Shown: piece by piece, positions 48,589-57,892 of the stretch
Numbering within the stretch: position 1 is the stretch's first letter
Layout of the letters: the number at the start of each line of letters is the position of its first letter
Source of the DNA: an uncultured Colwellia sp.
GTDB taxonomy: Bacteria; Pseudomonadota; Gammaproteobacteria; Enterobacterales; Alteromonadaceae
NCBI GenBank assembly: GCA_913058395.1
Contig: CAJXQI010000021.1
Location: forward strand, 22,201 to 86,200
Length of the DNA stretch: 64,000 nt
Direction: 5' to 3'
Made by a program: the position numbers and the translations under genes
The notes under the pieces: model-generated
Database searches by the model: none
The model's input: only the letters and a program-made list of their open reading frames with translations
Told to the model about the DNA's origin: nothing

Positions 48589-49308
48589 CTAAAGAGCAGC
48601 GCACTCATTGAGTTTATCAATGTCTAAAATAGTAATTAATTTACCATCAACTTGGATTAAATCATTTTTGTGAAAACGATTTAATAAACGGCTAATGGTT
48701 TCAACCGTTAAACCAATGTAATTACCAATATCGCTACGCGTCATTGTTAAACGAAACTCTGATGCTGATAAGCCACGAGCGTGGTAACGGCTACTTAATG
48801 CGCTAATGAATGTGGCAAGGCGTTGCTCTGCATTTTTACGGTTAAGTAAAGTCAGCATTTCTTGATCGCTACGAATTTCTGTACTCATCATGCGCAAAAT
48901 TTGTTTTTTCAACTTTGGCATACTGTTCGATAAATTATCAAGTGTATTGTAAGGGATTTCACAAACCATCGAGGTTTCTAATGCTTTGGCAAAGCTAGGG
49001 TGCTCAGACTCAGCGATAGCATCAAAACCTAGTAAATCACCCGCTAAATGAAAACCAGTGATTTGCTCTTCACCTTGCTCATTTACGGTATAAGTTTTAA
49101 ATGTACCAGAACGAATAGCATAAAGAGCATGCATTGGCTGGCCATCGTTAAATATTTGCTCACCTTTATGAATAGGTCGCTTACGATCGATAATATTATC
49201 TAACGAATCTAACTCTTTATCGTTAAGAGAAAACGGTAGACATAACTCGCTTATACTGCAGTTTTGACAGTGAATATGTTGCTGACCAGAACAAGATTTA
49301 GTACTCAT
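48589..49308 (-). CDS. fnr: FNR-type oxygen-sensing transcription factor
   Basis: The 239-residue protein has the four 4Fe-4S ligands of FNR: Cys14, Cys17 and Cys23 in [10 protein letters not shown], and Cys116 in SMVCEIP. The distance from the third to fourth ligand (93 residues) equals that of E. coli FNR. A cyclic-nucleotide-like sensor domain leads to a DNA-binding helix with the FNR-specific [11 protein letters not shown], which reads TTGAT half-sites. It is active without oxygen. It lies just after the cbb3 assembly genes, and a palindromic site stands before it. Confidence 0.95.
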   Translation of the reverse strand: MSTKSCSGQQHIHCQNCSISELCLPFSLNDKELDSLDNIIDRKRPIHKGEQIFNDGQPMHALYAIRSGTFKTYTVNEQGEEQITGFHLAGDLLGFDAIAESEHPSFAKALETSMVCEIPYNTLDNLSNSMPKLKKQILRMMSTEIRSDQEMLTLLNRKNAEQRLATFISALSSRYHARGLSASEFRLTMTRSDIGNYIGLTVETISRLLNRFHKNDLIQVDGKLITILDIDKLNECAAL

Positions 49309-49335
49309 AACGACCTATAGTTCATTTGCATTTTA

Positions 49336-49349
49336 ATGATATGGATCAT
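49336..49349. promoter_or_regulatory. FNR-like palindrome in front of fnr
   Basis: ATGATATGGATCAT matches eight of ten fixed positions of the FNR box and is only 28 bases before the fnr ATG. The position suits self-repression, as in E. coli. Confidence 0.45.
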
Positions 49350-49359
49350 ATTAGATGCG

Positions 49360-50022
49360 TTATTGATATGCAATAAGTATAGTATAAATACCGTATAAAA
49401 TCACTAGAATGGCTGCGAGCTTTCTAAAGAATAGGTTGCTCAGTAAGGACTTGACACTAATTGTACCTAATGAAACTGAAAGTAAAGCTGGTAAAGTACC
49501 CAAACCAAAGAACAGCATAATTAAAGCGCCATTAACTACGTTAGCACTGGCTAATGCCCAAGTTAACGTTGAGTAAACTAAACCACAAGGCAACCAGCCC
49601 CACAAAGCGCCTAATGCGAAAGCACTACGGGTATTTTTAATTGGAATGAATTTTTTGGTATTCGGAGATATATATTGCCAAAGCTTTTTACCAATATGTT
49701 CAACATGACTTAACCACATTAACCATTGCCCCAAATATAAGCCGAGTAAGATAAGGAATACTCCAGCAATTGTCTTTAAGGCAGAAATAGGGACGCCGAT
49801 ATTTTTTGCTGCCATTGAACTTGTTAAGGCGACAAGTGCGCCAATAACACTATATGAAGCTATTCGACCAAAATTATAGGCAAAGACAATACGATATTTT
49901 TTATGATTTATCTCTTTAGAAATTGCCGTCGTTAGCATGGTGCTGATACCGCCGCACATAACAATACAATGCCCTGAGCCCAATAAGCCAATAACAAATG
50001 CTGAAAAGTAATCGAGTGTCAT
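49360..50022 (-). CDS. TauE/SafE-type (DsbD_2-like) membrane protein of the cbb3 cluster
   Basis: The 220-residue protein has six hydrophobic segments and begins with GLLGSGHCIVMCGGISTML, a Cys-containing signature of the short SafE/UreH-like group. Proteins of this group regularly sit between ccoS and fnr in Gammaproteobacteria and are thought to help cbb3 oxidase maturation, perhaps in copper or haem handling. The conserved phrase GALWGWLPCGLVYSTLTWA supports membership. It lies eight bases after ccoS on the same strand. Confidence 0.8.
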   Translation of the reverse strand: MTLDYFSAFVIGLLGSGHCIVMCGGISTMLTTAISKEINHKKYRIVFAYNFGRIASYSVIGALVALTSSMAAKNIGVPISALKTIAGVFLILLGLYLGQWLMWLSHVEHIGKKLWQYISPNTKKFIPIKNTRSAFALGALWGWLPCGLVYSTLTWALASANVVNGALIMLFFGLGTLPALLSVSLGTISVKSLLSNLFFRKLAAILVILYGIYTILIAYQ

Positions 50023-50030
50023 AGTAGCGC

Positions 50031-50246
50031 TTATTTTTGTTTTTCTTGTTGACTTGTTAAAGCGTTATCTTCGCTATTGTTTTCTTTGTGCTCTTTGGTT
50101 TTATCATTTGAATCATCAAATAAAATACTCATGCCTTGCTTTTCTAAGTCATCAAACTGTTCAGTTTTAACGGCCCAAAAAAAGATATAGATACCAATTG
50201 CGGTCAATAAAATAGCGATGGGGATTAATATGTAAATCACACTCAT
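50031..50246 (-). CDS. ccoS: cbb3 oxidase maturation protein CcoS
   Basis: The 71-residue protein has one membrane helix (ILIPIAILLTAIGIYIFFWAV) and the family phrase FDDLEKQGMSILFDD. CcoS is needed to insert haem and copper into the cbb3 oxidase. Its ATG overlaps the stop codon of ccoI (ATGA), so the two are translationally coupled. The C-terminus is charged and variable. Confidence 0.92.
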   Translation of the reverse strand: MSVIYILIPIAILLTAIGIYIFFWAVKTEQFDDLEKQGMSILFDDSNDKTKEHKENNSEDNALTSQQEKQK

Positions 50247-52642
50247 TTTTTTAATAGCCTTAAAGAATTACTTACCACTAAAATTGAACTAGCCGACATA
50301 CCAACAACAGCCATGTATGGAGCAATGTAGCCCATCACTGCTAAGGGCAATACAATGGCATTGTAACCAAATGCCCAAAGGTAATTTTGTTTGATAATTC
50401 GCGTTGTGCGCTCAGATACGCTTCTCAACGTTTGAACTGATTTTAGCTTGTTGTTAAGCAATATAACATCAGCGCCATTTTTGGCAATATCTGTGCCGCT
50501 ACCCATGGCAATCGATAAGTGGGCCGCGCCTAGAACTGGGCTATCGTTAACGCCGTCACCAATCATGGCAACTGTATGTGTTGTTTGCTGCTGCTTAATA
50601 GCCGTCACTTTATCTTGAGCTGATAAGTTTGCTTGCACGCTTTGTAGTTGCAGCTGTGCTTGAAGTTTATTACAGCCTACTAAATGATCGCCAGAAAGCA
50701 TCAACGTGGTAATATTTTCATGGTGCAAAAAGTCGATTAAATCTTTAGCATCTTCGCGTATACCGTCATGTAAATAAAATTCAGCCACTAAGGTTTCATT
50801 TTCCATTAGCACACATTGCGCGCTATGGGCTTGTTGGCTGTTATCGCTTAATAACCATGAATTTTTACCTATTCGGTAATGAACATGGTTAACTTCACCT
50901 GAAATTCCTGCACCGGGAGCAACAACAACTTGTGTGGTTTTTTGGTTAAAATCACGGTAATCGCTAAATGCTTTAGCAAGTGGATGAGCTGAGTGTGCTT
51001 CAAGTGCTGCGGCAATTGCTAATACTTGCGCTTTACCATCAGCGTTGTTTTCTAATGCAAACTTACCGTAAGTGACAACTTCTGTAACGGTAAATTCACC
51101 TGTCGTTAGTGTGCCCGTTTTATCAAACGCCATTGCATCAATGGCAGGCATGGTTTCTAAAACATGGCCGGATTTAACCATAATACCATCACGGTTTAAT
51201 CGAGTAGTTGCGCAAGTTAATGCCGTTGGTGTGGCTAGTGATAGCGCACATGGACAAGTAACTACTAATACAGATAGCGTGATCCAAAAGGCCTCAGTCG
51301 GCTGGTGTTGTGACCAGTAAAATGCCGTGCAAGAGGCGGTGAAAAGTATCAAAGCAACAAAATACTGCGCTATTTTATCTGATAATTTTGCCAGCTTAGG
51401 TTTATGGGTTTGTGATGTTTCACTTAAGCGAATTAATTGGCTAAGAAATGACTTTTGATTATTGTGTTTTACTTTTGCGGTTAAGTTGCCATCACCATTT
51501 ATCGTACCAGCGTAGATAGTGTCTTCAATATTTTTTTGTAAAGGATGTTGCTCACCAGATAACATGGCTTCATTGATTTGACTACTACCTGAAATGATTT
51601 CGCTGTCGGCAGGGATGGTTTCACCTGGCTTAATTAAAATAATATCACCAGCGTTTAAGTTGGTTGCCGCAATAAAACTTTCTTGGCTGTCGACTAACTT
51701 AGTAGCTGTCATCGGCATTAATTTTAATAAATTTGCCGAAACATCGGCAGCACGAGAGCGAGCACGAAACTCTAAGAACTTACCAATAAGTAATAGAAAG
51801 GTGAACATTGATACTGACTCAAAATACACTTCACCTTGTTGAGTCGCTGTTGCCCATGCACTGGCTAAAAAGGCTAGGCCTATCGCAATGGAAACAGGAA
51901 CATCCATAGATAACTGTTTCGCTTTTATCGCGAAAAAGGCACTTTTATAAAATGGAAATGCACCGTAACTGACAATTGGAATGGTTAAAAATAAACTTGC
52001 CCAACGTAAATATACTAAGTTGTGCTCGGCCATATCGGAAAAAGCTCCAAAATATAAACCAAAGGCAATCATCATTACTTGCATCATTAAAATGCCCGAA
52101 ATACCTAAACGTTTAATGAAGCTCTTAGCTTGTTTTTTATTTATCTCTTCAGCTGTGCTGGCCTTAAATGGTAGGGCATGATAACCAATTTTCTCAATCA
52201 GGCTAAGAATTTCACTTAGCTTTACCTGCTCTTCTTGCCACTGCACTGTCGCTCTTTGCGTGGTTGCATTGACATTAACTTTGTTAATACCGTTAAGTTT
52301 GCTGACCTGCATTTCAATTAACCAAGCACAGGCTGAACAACTTATGCCTTCAATGGTTAATATGGTTTCTTTGAAACCGTCATGATAATAGGCAAACTCA
52401 CTCTGAAGGTTTTCATCATCGAGAATTTCATTACGTAGTAATTGCTCAGGAATAAGCACATCACTTTTTTGTGCGGGGGCACTGCGGAAGCGGTAGTAGT
52501 CTGTTAAATTATTATCAACAATGGTTTGCGCCACAGCTTGACAGCCAATACAACACATTGGCTGGCTTTTATTATCTATTTCTGTATGTAAATCAATGCC
52601 ATTGGGAACAACTTCACCACAATGAAAACAACCAAAACTCAT
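50243..52642 (-). CDS. ccoI: Copper-transporting P-type ATPase CcoI/FixI for cbb3 oxidase
   Basis: The 799-residue pump supplies copper for cbb3 assembly. It opens with a cysteine-rich module (CFHCGEVVPNG, CCIGCQAV), then an HMA domain with GISCSACAWLIE. Membrane helices include the metal-binding CPC motif in VVTCPCALSLATPTAL. The phosphorylation site is DKTGTLT and the hinge GDGVNDSPVL. These features and the neighbours define CcoI, not a general CopA. It overlaps ccoS by four bases. Confidence 0.95.
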   Translation of the reverse strand: MSFGCFHCGEVVPNGIDLHTEIDNKSQPMCCIGCQAVAQTIVDNNLTDYYRFRSAPAQKSDVLIPEQLLRNEILDDENLQSEFAYYHDGFKETILTIEGISCSACAWLIEMQVSKLNGINKVNVNATTQRATVQWQEEQVKLSEILSLIEKIGYHALPFKASTAEEINKKQAKSFIKRLGISGILMMQVMMIAFGLYFGAFSDMAEHNLVYLRWASLFLTIPIVSYGAFPFYKSAFFAIKAKQLSMDVPVSIAIGLAFLASAWATATQQGEVYFESVSMFTFLLLIGKFLEFRARSRAADVSANLLKLMPMTATKLVDSQESFIAATNLNAGDIILIKPGETIPADSEIISGSSQINEAMLSGEQHPLQKNIEDTIYAGTINGDGNLTAKVKHNNQKSFLSQLIRLSETSQTHKPKLAKLSDKIAQYFVALILFTASCTAFYWSQHQPTEAFWITLSVLVVTCPCALSLATPTALTCATTRLNRDGIMVKSGHVLETMPAIDAMAFDKTGTLTTGEFTVTEVVTYGKFALENNADGKAQVLAIAAALEAHSAHPLAKAFSDYRDFNQKTTQVVVAPGAGISGEVNHVHYRIGKNSWLLSDNSQQAHSAQCVLMENETLVAEFYLHDGIREDAKDLIDFLHHENITTLMLSGDHLVGCNKLQAQLQLQSVQANLSAQDKVTAIKQQQTTHTVAMIGDGVNDSPVLGAAHLSIAMGSGTDIAKNGADVILLNNKLKSVQTLRSVSERTTRIIKQNYLWAFGYNAIVLPLAVMGYIAPYMAVVGMSASSILVVSNSLRLLKK

Positions 52643-52669
52643 AAATAAATGCTCACTAATACCGGCTCA

Positions 52670-53170
52670 TTACTTTGCTTCAGTTGGGGTCGGCGTAATA
52701 TCAATGAATTCTGATTGTGGCAAATTGATCACCGATTGAATTTTCCAATGGTCTTCAAAAGGGCTAATAGTAACGCGCCATTTACCTGGAGTGTCTTGGT
52801 CAGACTCAAAAAAGTGGGTGAAATTACCATTCCCATCAGCGGTTAATGCTAAATAAAAGTCTCTGTCAGCTAAGGTTGGATGATAGAAATTAACATTTAA
52901 TAATGGAAATTCTTTTTCAATACCGGTTGGGCGAATAGTAAGTTGATCACCAACTAGCTTTAAACCAAAGCTCATACCTAATTTTTGTGCGTGTTTAACC
53001 TTACTTAACTCAAGGTTAATCGCTTTACCTTTTTTATAATAATCGTCAATAACTAAGGTGTCTGGATTTGTATTGGCAATAATGAAAGTTGCAATACCAG
53101 CAACTACTGCGGTAAAAGGCAATATAAATACAAGCCATGCCCAAGGCTCTTGGTACCAAGATGTTTTCAT
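52670..53170 (-). CDS. ccoH: FixH/CcoH-family cbb3 assembly protein
   Basis: The 166-residue protein opens WYQEPWAWLVFILPFTAVVA, the standard FixH start, with one membrane helix. It is followed by YYKKGKAINLELSK and a periplasmic beta domain to about residue 155. FixH/CcoH stabilises the cbb3 complex during assembly. It lies between the oxidase terminator and ccoI, so it probably starts a separate assembly transcript or is reached by read-through. Confidence 0.9.
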   Translation of the reverse strand: MKTSWYQEPWAWLVFILPFTAVVAGIATFIIANTNPDTLVIDDYYKKGKAINLELSKVKHAQKLGMSFGLKLVGDQLTIRPTGIEKEFPLLNVNFYHPTLADRDFYLALTADGNGNFTHFFESDQDTPGKWRVTISPFEDHWKIQSVINLPQSEFIDITPTPTEAK

Positions 53171-53277
53171 GAAATTTTCTTATTTGCAGATAGTGCCGAC
53201 ATTATACGACCTTTCTTAAATAGGCACTATTAAAAAAGCGTTAATTTGATGAAGTTTAATTGTAACGTAAACATAAA

Positions 53278-53309
53278 AAAGCCTTGGTGTAATTAAACAC
53301 CAAGGCTTT
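53278..53309 (-). terminator. Terminator of ccoNOQP
   Basis: AAAGCCTTGGTGT pairs perfectly with ACACCAAGGCTTT; read on the minus strand it is followed by six T. It separates the structural genes from ccoH. Confidence 0.9.
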
Positions 53310-53345
53310 GTTTTTAGTCGTAAACACATTTGTTATAAATGAGTT

Positions 53346-54314
53346 TTACTTTTGCGATAAGCTGTAAACATAAGCACTGATCACGTGAACTTTTTGTTCA
53401 CCTAGGATTTTATCCCATGCAGGCATAACACCGGCACGACCGTTAGCAATTGATGTTTCAACAGCGCGTGGAGAACCACCATATAACCAAACGTTATCTG
53501 TTAAGTTTGGCGCGCCTAATGGAATACCCATTTCCGCACTACCTTTACCTTCAGCGCCGTGACAAGCTGCACACATGGCAAATTTAGCTTTGCCTGCTTC
53601 TGCGGCTGTAGCATCAACTTCACGGCCACTTAGGCTTATAACAAACGCAGCAACTTCTTTAACGCCTTGTTCGCCACCTAATGCAGCACTCCAAGCCATC
53701 ATGCCATTAGCTTTACGGCCATGCATAATACTTGCTTTGATTGTTTCAGGTGAACCACCGTATAACCAGTCTTTATCAGTTAAATCAGGGAAGCCTGTAG
53801 TACCACGAGCATCAGAGCCATGACATTGTGAACAGTTTTGTAAAAATAGGCGTTGACCTACTTTAAGTGCTTCTTCATCACCAGCTAAAGTTTCAATGCT
53901 TTGCGCAGCATAAGCCTCAAAAATTGGGCCATACTTTGCGTCAGCAGCTGCAACTTCACGGTCATATTGAACTAACATGCCTGACTCTTTCGCGTTAATA
54001 ACACTCGCTTTTGACTCAGATAAATTCAAAATGCCTTGGTTTGAACTTTTCCAGCCTAATAGACCTTCAAAGTTACCTAAACCTGGGTATAGCAATAAGT
54101 AACCAAAACCCCAAATGATTGTTAACAAGAAGAAAGTACTCCACCATTTTGGTAGTGGATTGTTTAATTCTTCAATTCCGTCGAAGCTGTGGCCCATAGA
54201 CTCACCTTCTTCAACACCTGCAAAGTTCTTTAAACACATGCGTAGTATTAAGTAACAACCTACTAATGTGCCTAAGGTAAGAACCGAAATCCAAATACTC
54301 CAGAAGCTAGACAT
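53346..54314 (-). CDS. ccoP: cbb3 cytochrome oxidase dihaem subunit CcoP
   Basis: The protein has two N-terminal membrane helices and two cytochrome c domains with haem sites CSQCHGSD and CAACHGAEG. It carries electrons to CcoO/CcoN in the high-affinity oxidase. The phrase SFDGIEELNNPLPKWWSTFF before helix 2 is typical of CcoP. The length of 322 is normal. Its start overlaps the end of ccoQ by eight bases. Confidence 0.96.
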   Translation of the reverse strand: MSSFWSIWISVLTLGTLVGCYLILRMCLKNFAGVEEGESMGHSFDGIEELNNPLPKWWSTFFLLTIIWGFGYLLLYPGLGNFEGLLGWKSSNQGILNLSESKASVINAKESGMLVQYDREVAAADAKYGPIFEAYAAQSIETLAGDEEALKVGQRLFLQNCSQCHGSDARGTTGFPDLTDKDWLYGGSPETIKASIMHGRKANGMMAWSAALGGEQGVKEVAAFVISLSGREVDATAAEAGKAKFAMCAACHGAEGKGSAEMGIPLGAPNLTDNVWLYGGSPRAVETSIANGRAGVMPAWDKILGEQKVHVISAYVYSLSQK

Positions 54315-54504
54315 TATTATTAGTCTCCTGTTTGTTATTTTTGTCGTTGTGTTTTATTTCCGTTTTTTCTTCGAAAATTGAATTTGCCGCTTCATCAAAT
54401 GCGCCTTTGCGCTTTTTTGAATATGACCAAACCACAATGACAATAAATAGTGCCAATATTAATAGGGCAATTAGCCCTCTAAGCGTGCCGTAATCCATCA
54501 TCAT
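54307..54504 (-). CDS. ccoQ: cbb3 oxidase small subunit CcoQ
   Basis: The 65-residue protein has one membrane helix (GLIALLILALFIVIVVWSY) and a polar tail. The size, position between ccoO and ccoP, and GTLRGLI start fit CcoQ. Its ATG overlaps the ccoO stop (TAATG). Confidence 0.9.
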   Translation of the reverse strand: MMMDYGTLRGLIALLILALFIVIVVWSYSKKRKGAFDEAANSIFEEKTEIKHNDKNNKQETNNNV

Positions 54505-55148
54505 TATTTCAACGCATGACCAAGAGACTGCAAGTATGCAATCAATGCATCCATCTCTGACTTACCTTTAACTGCTGCTTTAGCACCAGAAATTTCAGAT
54601 TCAGAGTAAAGAGGAATTGCATTGCCTTGCTCGTCTTTATGGCTACGATTACGTGTTAGGAAATTAAACGTTGATAATTTCTTACCGGTTAATTCACCGT
54701 CTAGCGTATTTTCAGCTAACCACTTAAATGAAGGCATATTTGACTCAGGAACAACAGAACGTGGATCAAGTAAATGCGCACGATGCCAATCGTCACTATA
54801 ACGACCGCCAACACGGGCTAGATCTGGACCTGTACGTTTTGAACCCCATAAATGAGGATGTTCCCAAACTTGCTCACCGGCAACTGAGTAATGGCCATAG
54901 CGTTCTGTTTCCGCACGGAATGGACGGATCATTTGGCTATGACAAACATTACAACCTTCGCGAATATAAACATCACGGCCTTCCATTTCTAAGGCTGTGT
55001 AAGGGCGTAAGTTATCAACCGGAGTTGTAGTAGCTTTTTGGAAGAAAAGCGGCGTAATTTCAACTAAACCACCGATGCTGATAGCAAAAATAGTAAAGAT
55101 AAAGAATAAGCCAACGTTCTTTTCAACTTTTTCGTGTTTGTTGATCAT
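54504..55148 (-). CDS. ccoO: cbb3 oxidase monohaem subunit CcoO
   Basis: The protein has one N-terminal anchor helix and one haem c site ([15 protein letters not shown]). It relays electrons from CcoP to the catalytic subunit. The phrase [20 protein letters not shown] is typical. Length 214 is normal. It is between ccoN (11 bases away) and ccoQ. Confidence 0.96.
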   Translation of the reverse strand: MINKHEKVEKNVGLFFIFTIFAISIGGLVEITPLFFQKATTTPVDNLRPYTALEMEGRDVYIREGCNVCHSQMIRPFRAETERYGHYSVAGEQVWEHPHLWGSKRTGPDLARVGGRYSDDWHRAHLLDPRSVVPESNMPSFKWLAENTLDGELTGKKLSTFNFLTRNRSHKDEQGNAIPLYSESEISGAKAAVKGKSEMDALIAYLQSLGHALK

Positions 55149-55159
55149 GGTCTGACTCC

Positions 55160-56581
55160 TTAAGCTATTTCAACAGGCTTAAGACTTCCGTCTTTAGCAC
55201 CAATAGTTTTAAACATGTTGTAAGCCATTAATAAGAAGCCTAGAACAACCAATACACCACCAACAAAACGGATGAAGTAGAATGGGTAAGACGCCGTTAA
55301 ACTTTCAACAAAACTGTAAGTTAACGTACCGTCAGTATTTACCGCTCTCCACATTAACCCTTGCATTACACCAGAAATCCACATAGCAACGATGTATAAA
55401 ACGATACCGGCTGTGTGCATCCAGAAGTGAATGTTGATTAAGCGAATGCTGTACATACGGCCTTGGTTAAATAGCACTGGAATTAAGTGATACATTGCAC
55501 CAATTGACACCATAGCAACCCAACCTAGCGCACCTGAATGTACGTGACCAACAGTCCAGTCAGTGTAATGAGAAAGTGCGTTTACAGATTTAATCGCCAT
55601 CATTGGGCCTTCAAACGTCGACATACCGTAGAAAGATAATGAAACGATTAGGAAACGTAGAATTGGATCATGACGAAGTTTATGCCATGCGCCTGATAAC
55701 GTCATAATACCGTTGATCATACCACCCCAAGATGGCAAGAATAATACGATAGACATAACCATACCAACAGATTGAGCCCAATCTGGCAGTGCAGTGTAAT
55801 GTAAGTGATGCGGACCAGCCCAAATATAAAGAGAAACTAGTGCCCAAAAGTGAACAATTGACAAACGGTAAGAGTAAACCGGACGTTCAGCTTGTTTTGG
55901 TACGAAGTAATACATCATACCTAAGAAACCAGCAGTCAATAAGAAGCCTACGGCATTATGTCCATACCACCACTGCATCATGGCATCAATAGCGCCAGAG
56001 TAGATGGAATAGGACTTCATCATCGATACAGGAATAACCATGCTGTTACCGATATGCAATACTGCAACGGTGATAATGAAACCACCAAAGAACCAGTTTG
56101 CTACGTAAATATGTGACGTTTTACGCTTAACTAAAGTACCAAAGAATACAATAGCGTAACTCACCCATACCACGGCGATTAAAATATCAATCGGCCATTC
56201 TAACTCAGCGTATTCTTTACTTGATGTATAACCAAGTGGCAGTGTTATTACTGCAAGAATAATAACCGCTTGCCAGCCCCAAAAGGTAAATGACGCAAGC
56301 TTGCCGCCAAATAGAGCCGTTTTACATGTACGCTGAACAACATAATATGAAGTAGCAAACAGGGCACTGGTACCAAAGGCAAAAATTACCGCATTGGTAT
56401 GCAGTGGACGAAGACGAGAATATGTTAACCACGGTGTTTCAAAGTTTAATGCAGGCCAAATTAATTGTGCTGCAATAAGAACACCCACTAGAGTACCAAC
56501 GATCCCCCAAATAACTGTCATTACGGTGAATTGACGCACCACATTGAAGTTATAGGAAGGATGATCAAGCGTTGTTGTCAT
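55160..56581 (-). CDS. ccoN: cbb3 cytochrome oxidase catalytic subunit CcoN
   Basis: The 473-residue, twelve-helix subunit binds two b haems and copper. Likely ligands are His in [11 protein letters not shown], copper His residues in [10 protein letters not shown] and GPHHLHYT, and the haem pair in [10 protein letters not shown]. The oxidase works at very low oxygen. The gene starts the ccoNOQP operon, and two tandem FNR-like boxes lie 140-180 bases upstream of its ATG. Confidence 0.97.
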   Translation of the reverse strand: MTTTLDHPSYNFNVVRQFTVMTVIWGIVGTLVGVLIAAQLIWPALNFETPWLTYSRLRPLHTNAVIFAFGTSALFATSYYVVQRTCKTALFGGKLASFTFWGWQAVIILAVITLPLGYTSSKEYAELEWPIDILIAVVWVSYAIVFFGTLVKRKTSHIYVANWFFGGFIITVAVLHIGNSMVIPVSMMKSYSIYSGAIDAMMQWWYGHNAVGFLLTAGFLGMMYYFVPKQAERPVYSYRLSIVHFWALVSLYIWAGPHHLHYTALPDWAQSVGMVMSIVLFLPSWGGMINGIMTLSGAWHKLRHDPILRFLIVSLSFYGMSTFEGPMMAIKSVNALSHYTDWTVGHVHSGALGWVAMVSIGAMYHLIPVLFNQGRMYSIRLINIHFWMHTAGIVLYIVAMWISGVMQGLMWRAVNTDGTLTYSFVESLTASYPFYFIRFVGGVLVVLGFLLMAYNMFKTIGAKDGSLKPVEIA

Positions 56582-56660
56582 TTTTATTGTTCCGTTACTT
56601 GGTTAGATTTTGCAATAAAGCATAAAAATTCTTCATTTTTATTATAAATTGCTGAGAAGC

Positions 56661-56676
56661 AGTGATAAATGTCACA
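56661..56676. promoter_or_regulatory. Palindrome between FNR boxes and ccoN
   Basis: AGTGATAAATGTCACA fits the CRP form (TGTGA-N6-TCACA) with one mismatch. The same core occurs at 57829-57844. Its centre is about 88 bases upstream of the ccoN ATG. Confidence 0.45.
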
Positions 56677-56723
56677 CTCTGTTACGAGCTGTTTCAAATT
56701 CACTGTAATTTTACCTTTCGCGT

Positions 56724-56737
56724 ATGATATAAATCAA
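56724..56737. promoter_or_regulatory. FNR-like box 1 upstream of ccoN
   Basis: ATGATATAAATCAA matches nine of ten fixed FNR positions. It is nearer to ccoN than box 2. Confidence 0.6.
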
Positions 56738-56746
56738 CTGCAAAGC

Positions 56747-56760
56747 TTGATTTAAATCAA
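56747..56760. promoter_or_regulatory. FNR box 2 upstream of ccoN (perfect)
   Basis: TTGATTTAAATCAA is a perfect palindromic FNR site. Its centre is 23 bases from that of box 1, about two helical turns. Together they are the expected oxygen switch of ccoNOQP. The rest of the 391-base gap up to 56972 has no other clear signal. Confidence 0.75.
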
Positions 56761-56972
56761 TAAAAAAAACGAAGTTGCCGTAATCTTGTACGGTATTTAA
56801 AAAACAAAAATTATGATTAATAGACTTGAAGCGAAAAGTTACTCTTAAAGGTAGGCTAGTTTATGAAAAACAGCGAGATAACAGTTGTTTGAAATTTAAT
56901 CGTTATGGCAGGTGGTTGAAAATAATAATGTGCTGAGCGATTACCTGTAGCACATTATAAAAGCTATTGTTA

Positions 56973-57704
56973 TCAATTGTATGCAACATCTTGCAAGCCA
57001 GGTAAATCCAATATTTCTATATCTTTTGCTTGAATAGAAAGTAAACCTTTCTGCTGAAACTTAGAAAATATACGACTTAACGTTTCGCGGCGAAAACCTA
57101 AATGATTGGCAATTACATCACGACCAACGGGTAAATGCAGCTTGGATTCAGTTTCTTGATATTGAGCATTTCTTTTTAGCATATTGAGAATAAACGCTGC
57201 TAATAGACTTTCTGCGGTGTGTTTTGCAACAACAGAAGTAAATTCCTCACGTAACATCGAGTTTTGTTTACTCAACAAGGAAATTAAACTTAGTTGTAAT
57301 TCAGGCATCAATTTACCACATTCTTTAAGCTCATCTAAATCCACTCGACATACGGTGGTGTTGCCAACAGCAACAGCGTTGTAATTATAGTGTTCGGTGT
57401 GAATGGCATCTTCACCAATAAGCTCACCAGGAAAGCGAAAGCCGATGACTTTTTCTTTACCTTCAGGTGATGTTTCAGTCAGCTTAAAACTGCCGCAACA
57501 TACAGCATAGATAGCGCTTGCTGCTTCTTTTTCTTGGAACAAGGGCGTAGAAATAGTGACGATATTACGTTTAGATAAGTAGCTATCCATAATCGACACT
57601 TCCGTTTTCCCCGCTTTTAACGGCAAACAAACCGGTTGCATTGAACAACTGTCGCAGTCTATGTATTTAGTGTTAGGTTGTTTAACCTTAATGCATATTG
57701 TCAT
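56973..57704 (-). CDS. Second FNR-family regulator with Fe-S ligands
   Basis: The protein keeps Cys17, Cys20 and Cys26 (CDSCSMQPVC) and Cys119 (TTVCRVD), with 93 residues between the third and fourth, as in FNR. Its DNA-reading helix contains RRETLSRIFSKFQ, which keeps the Glu, Ser and Arg that read TTGAT. So it can probably hold a cluster and bind FNR-like boxes. Yet it is clearly diverged from the FNR at 48589-49308. Start is the ATG at 57704; a GTG at 57722 is less likely. It is next to the ccoN operon and divergent from a lipoprotein gene. Confidence 0.85.
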   Translation of the reverse strand: MTICIKVKQPNTKYIDCDSCSMQPVCLPLKAGKTEVSIMDSYLSKRNIVTISTPLFQEKEAASAIYAVCCGSFKLTETSPEGKEKVIGFRFPGELIGEDAIHTEHYNYNAVAVGNTTVCRVDLDELKECGKLMPELQLSLISLLSKQNSMLREEFTSVVAKHTAESLLAAFILNMLKRNAQYQETESKLHLPVGRDVIANHLGFRRETLSRIFSKFQQKGLLSIQAKDIEILDLPGLQDVAYN

Positions 57705-57798
57705 TTTGTAGCCTACTGTCACTTGGTCGTTTATTAAGTATCAGGATTAATAAAGGTGATAATGCGCAAAATTATAGCAACACTGAATGAAACGAGAT

Positions 57799-57812
57799 TT
57801 GTTTCAAATCAA
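57799..57812. promoter_or_regulatory. FNR-like box between FNR paralogue and lipoprotein gene
   Basis: TTGTTTCAAATCAA matches nine of ten fixed FNR positions. It is about 100 bases from the paralogue ATG and about 87 bases from the lipoprotein ATG, so it could serve either gene. Confidence 0.55.
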
Positions 57813-57828
57813 AAATAACGCTTAAAAA

Positions 57829-57844
57829 AGTGATAAATATCACC
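57829..57844. promoter_or_regulatory. Palindrome shared with the ccoN upstream region
   Basis: AGTGATAAATATCACC contains the perfect palindrome GTGATATTTATCAC or its complement GTGATAAATATCAC, which differs in one base from the copy at 56661. It lies 17 bases from the FNR-like box. Confidence 0.45.
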
Positions 57845-57892
57845 GTGTTTTGGGTATCATTACCAACAAAGAACTTACCTATAGCTTTGCTA

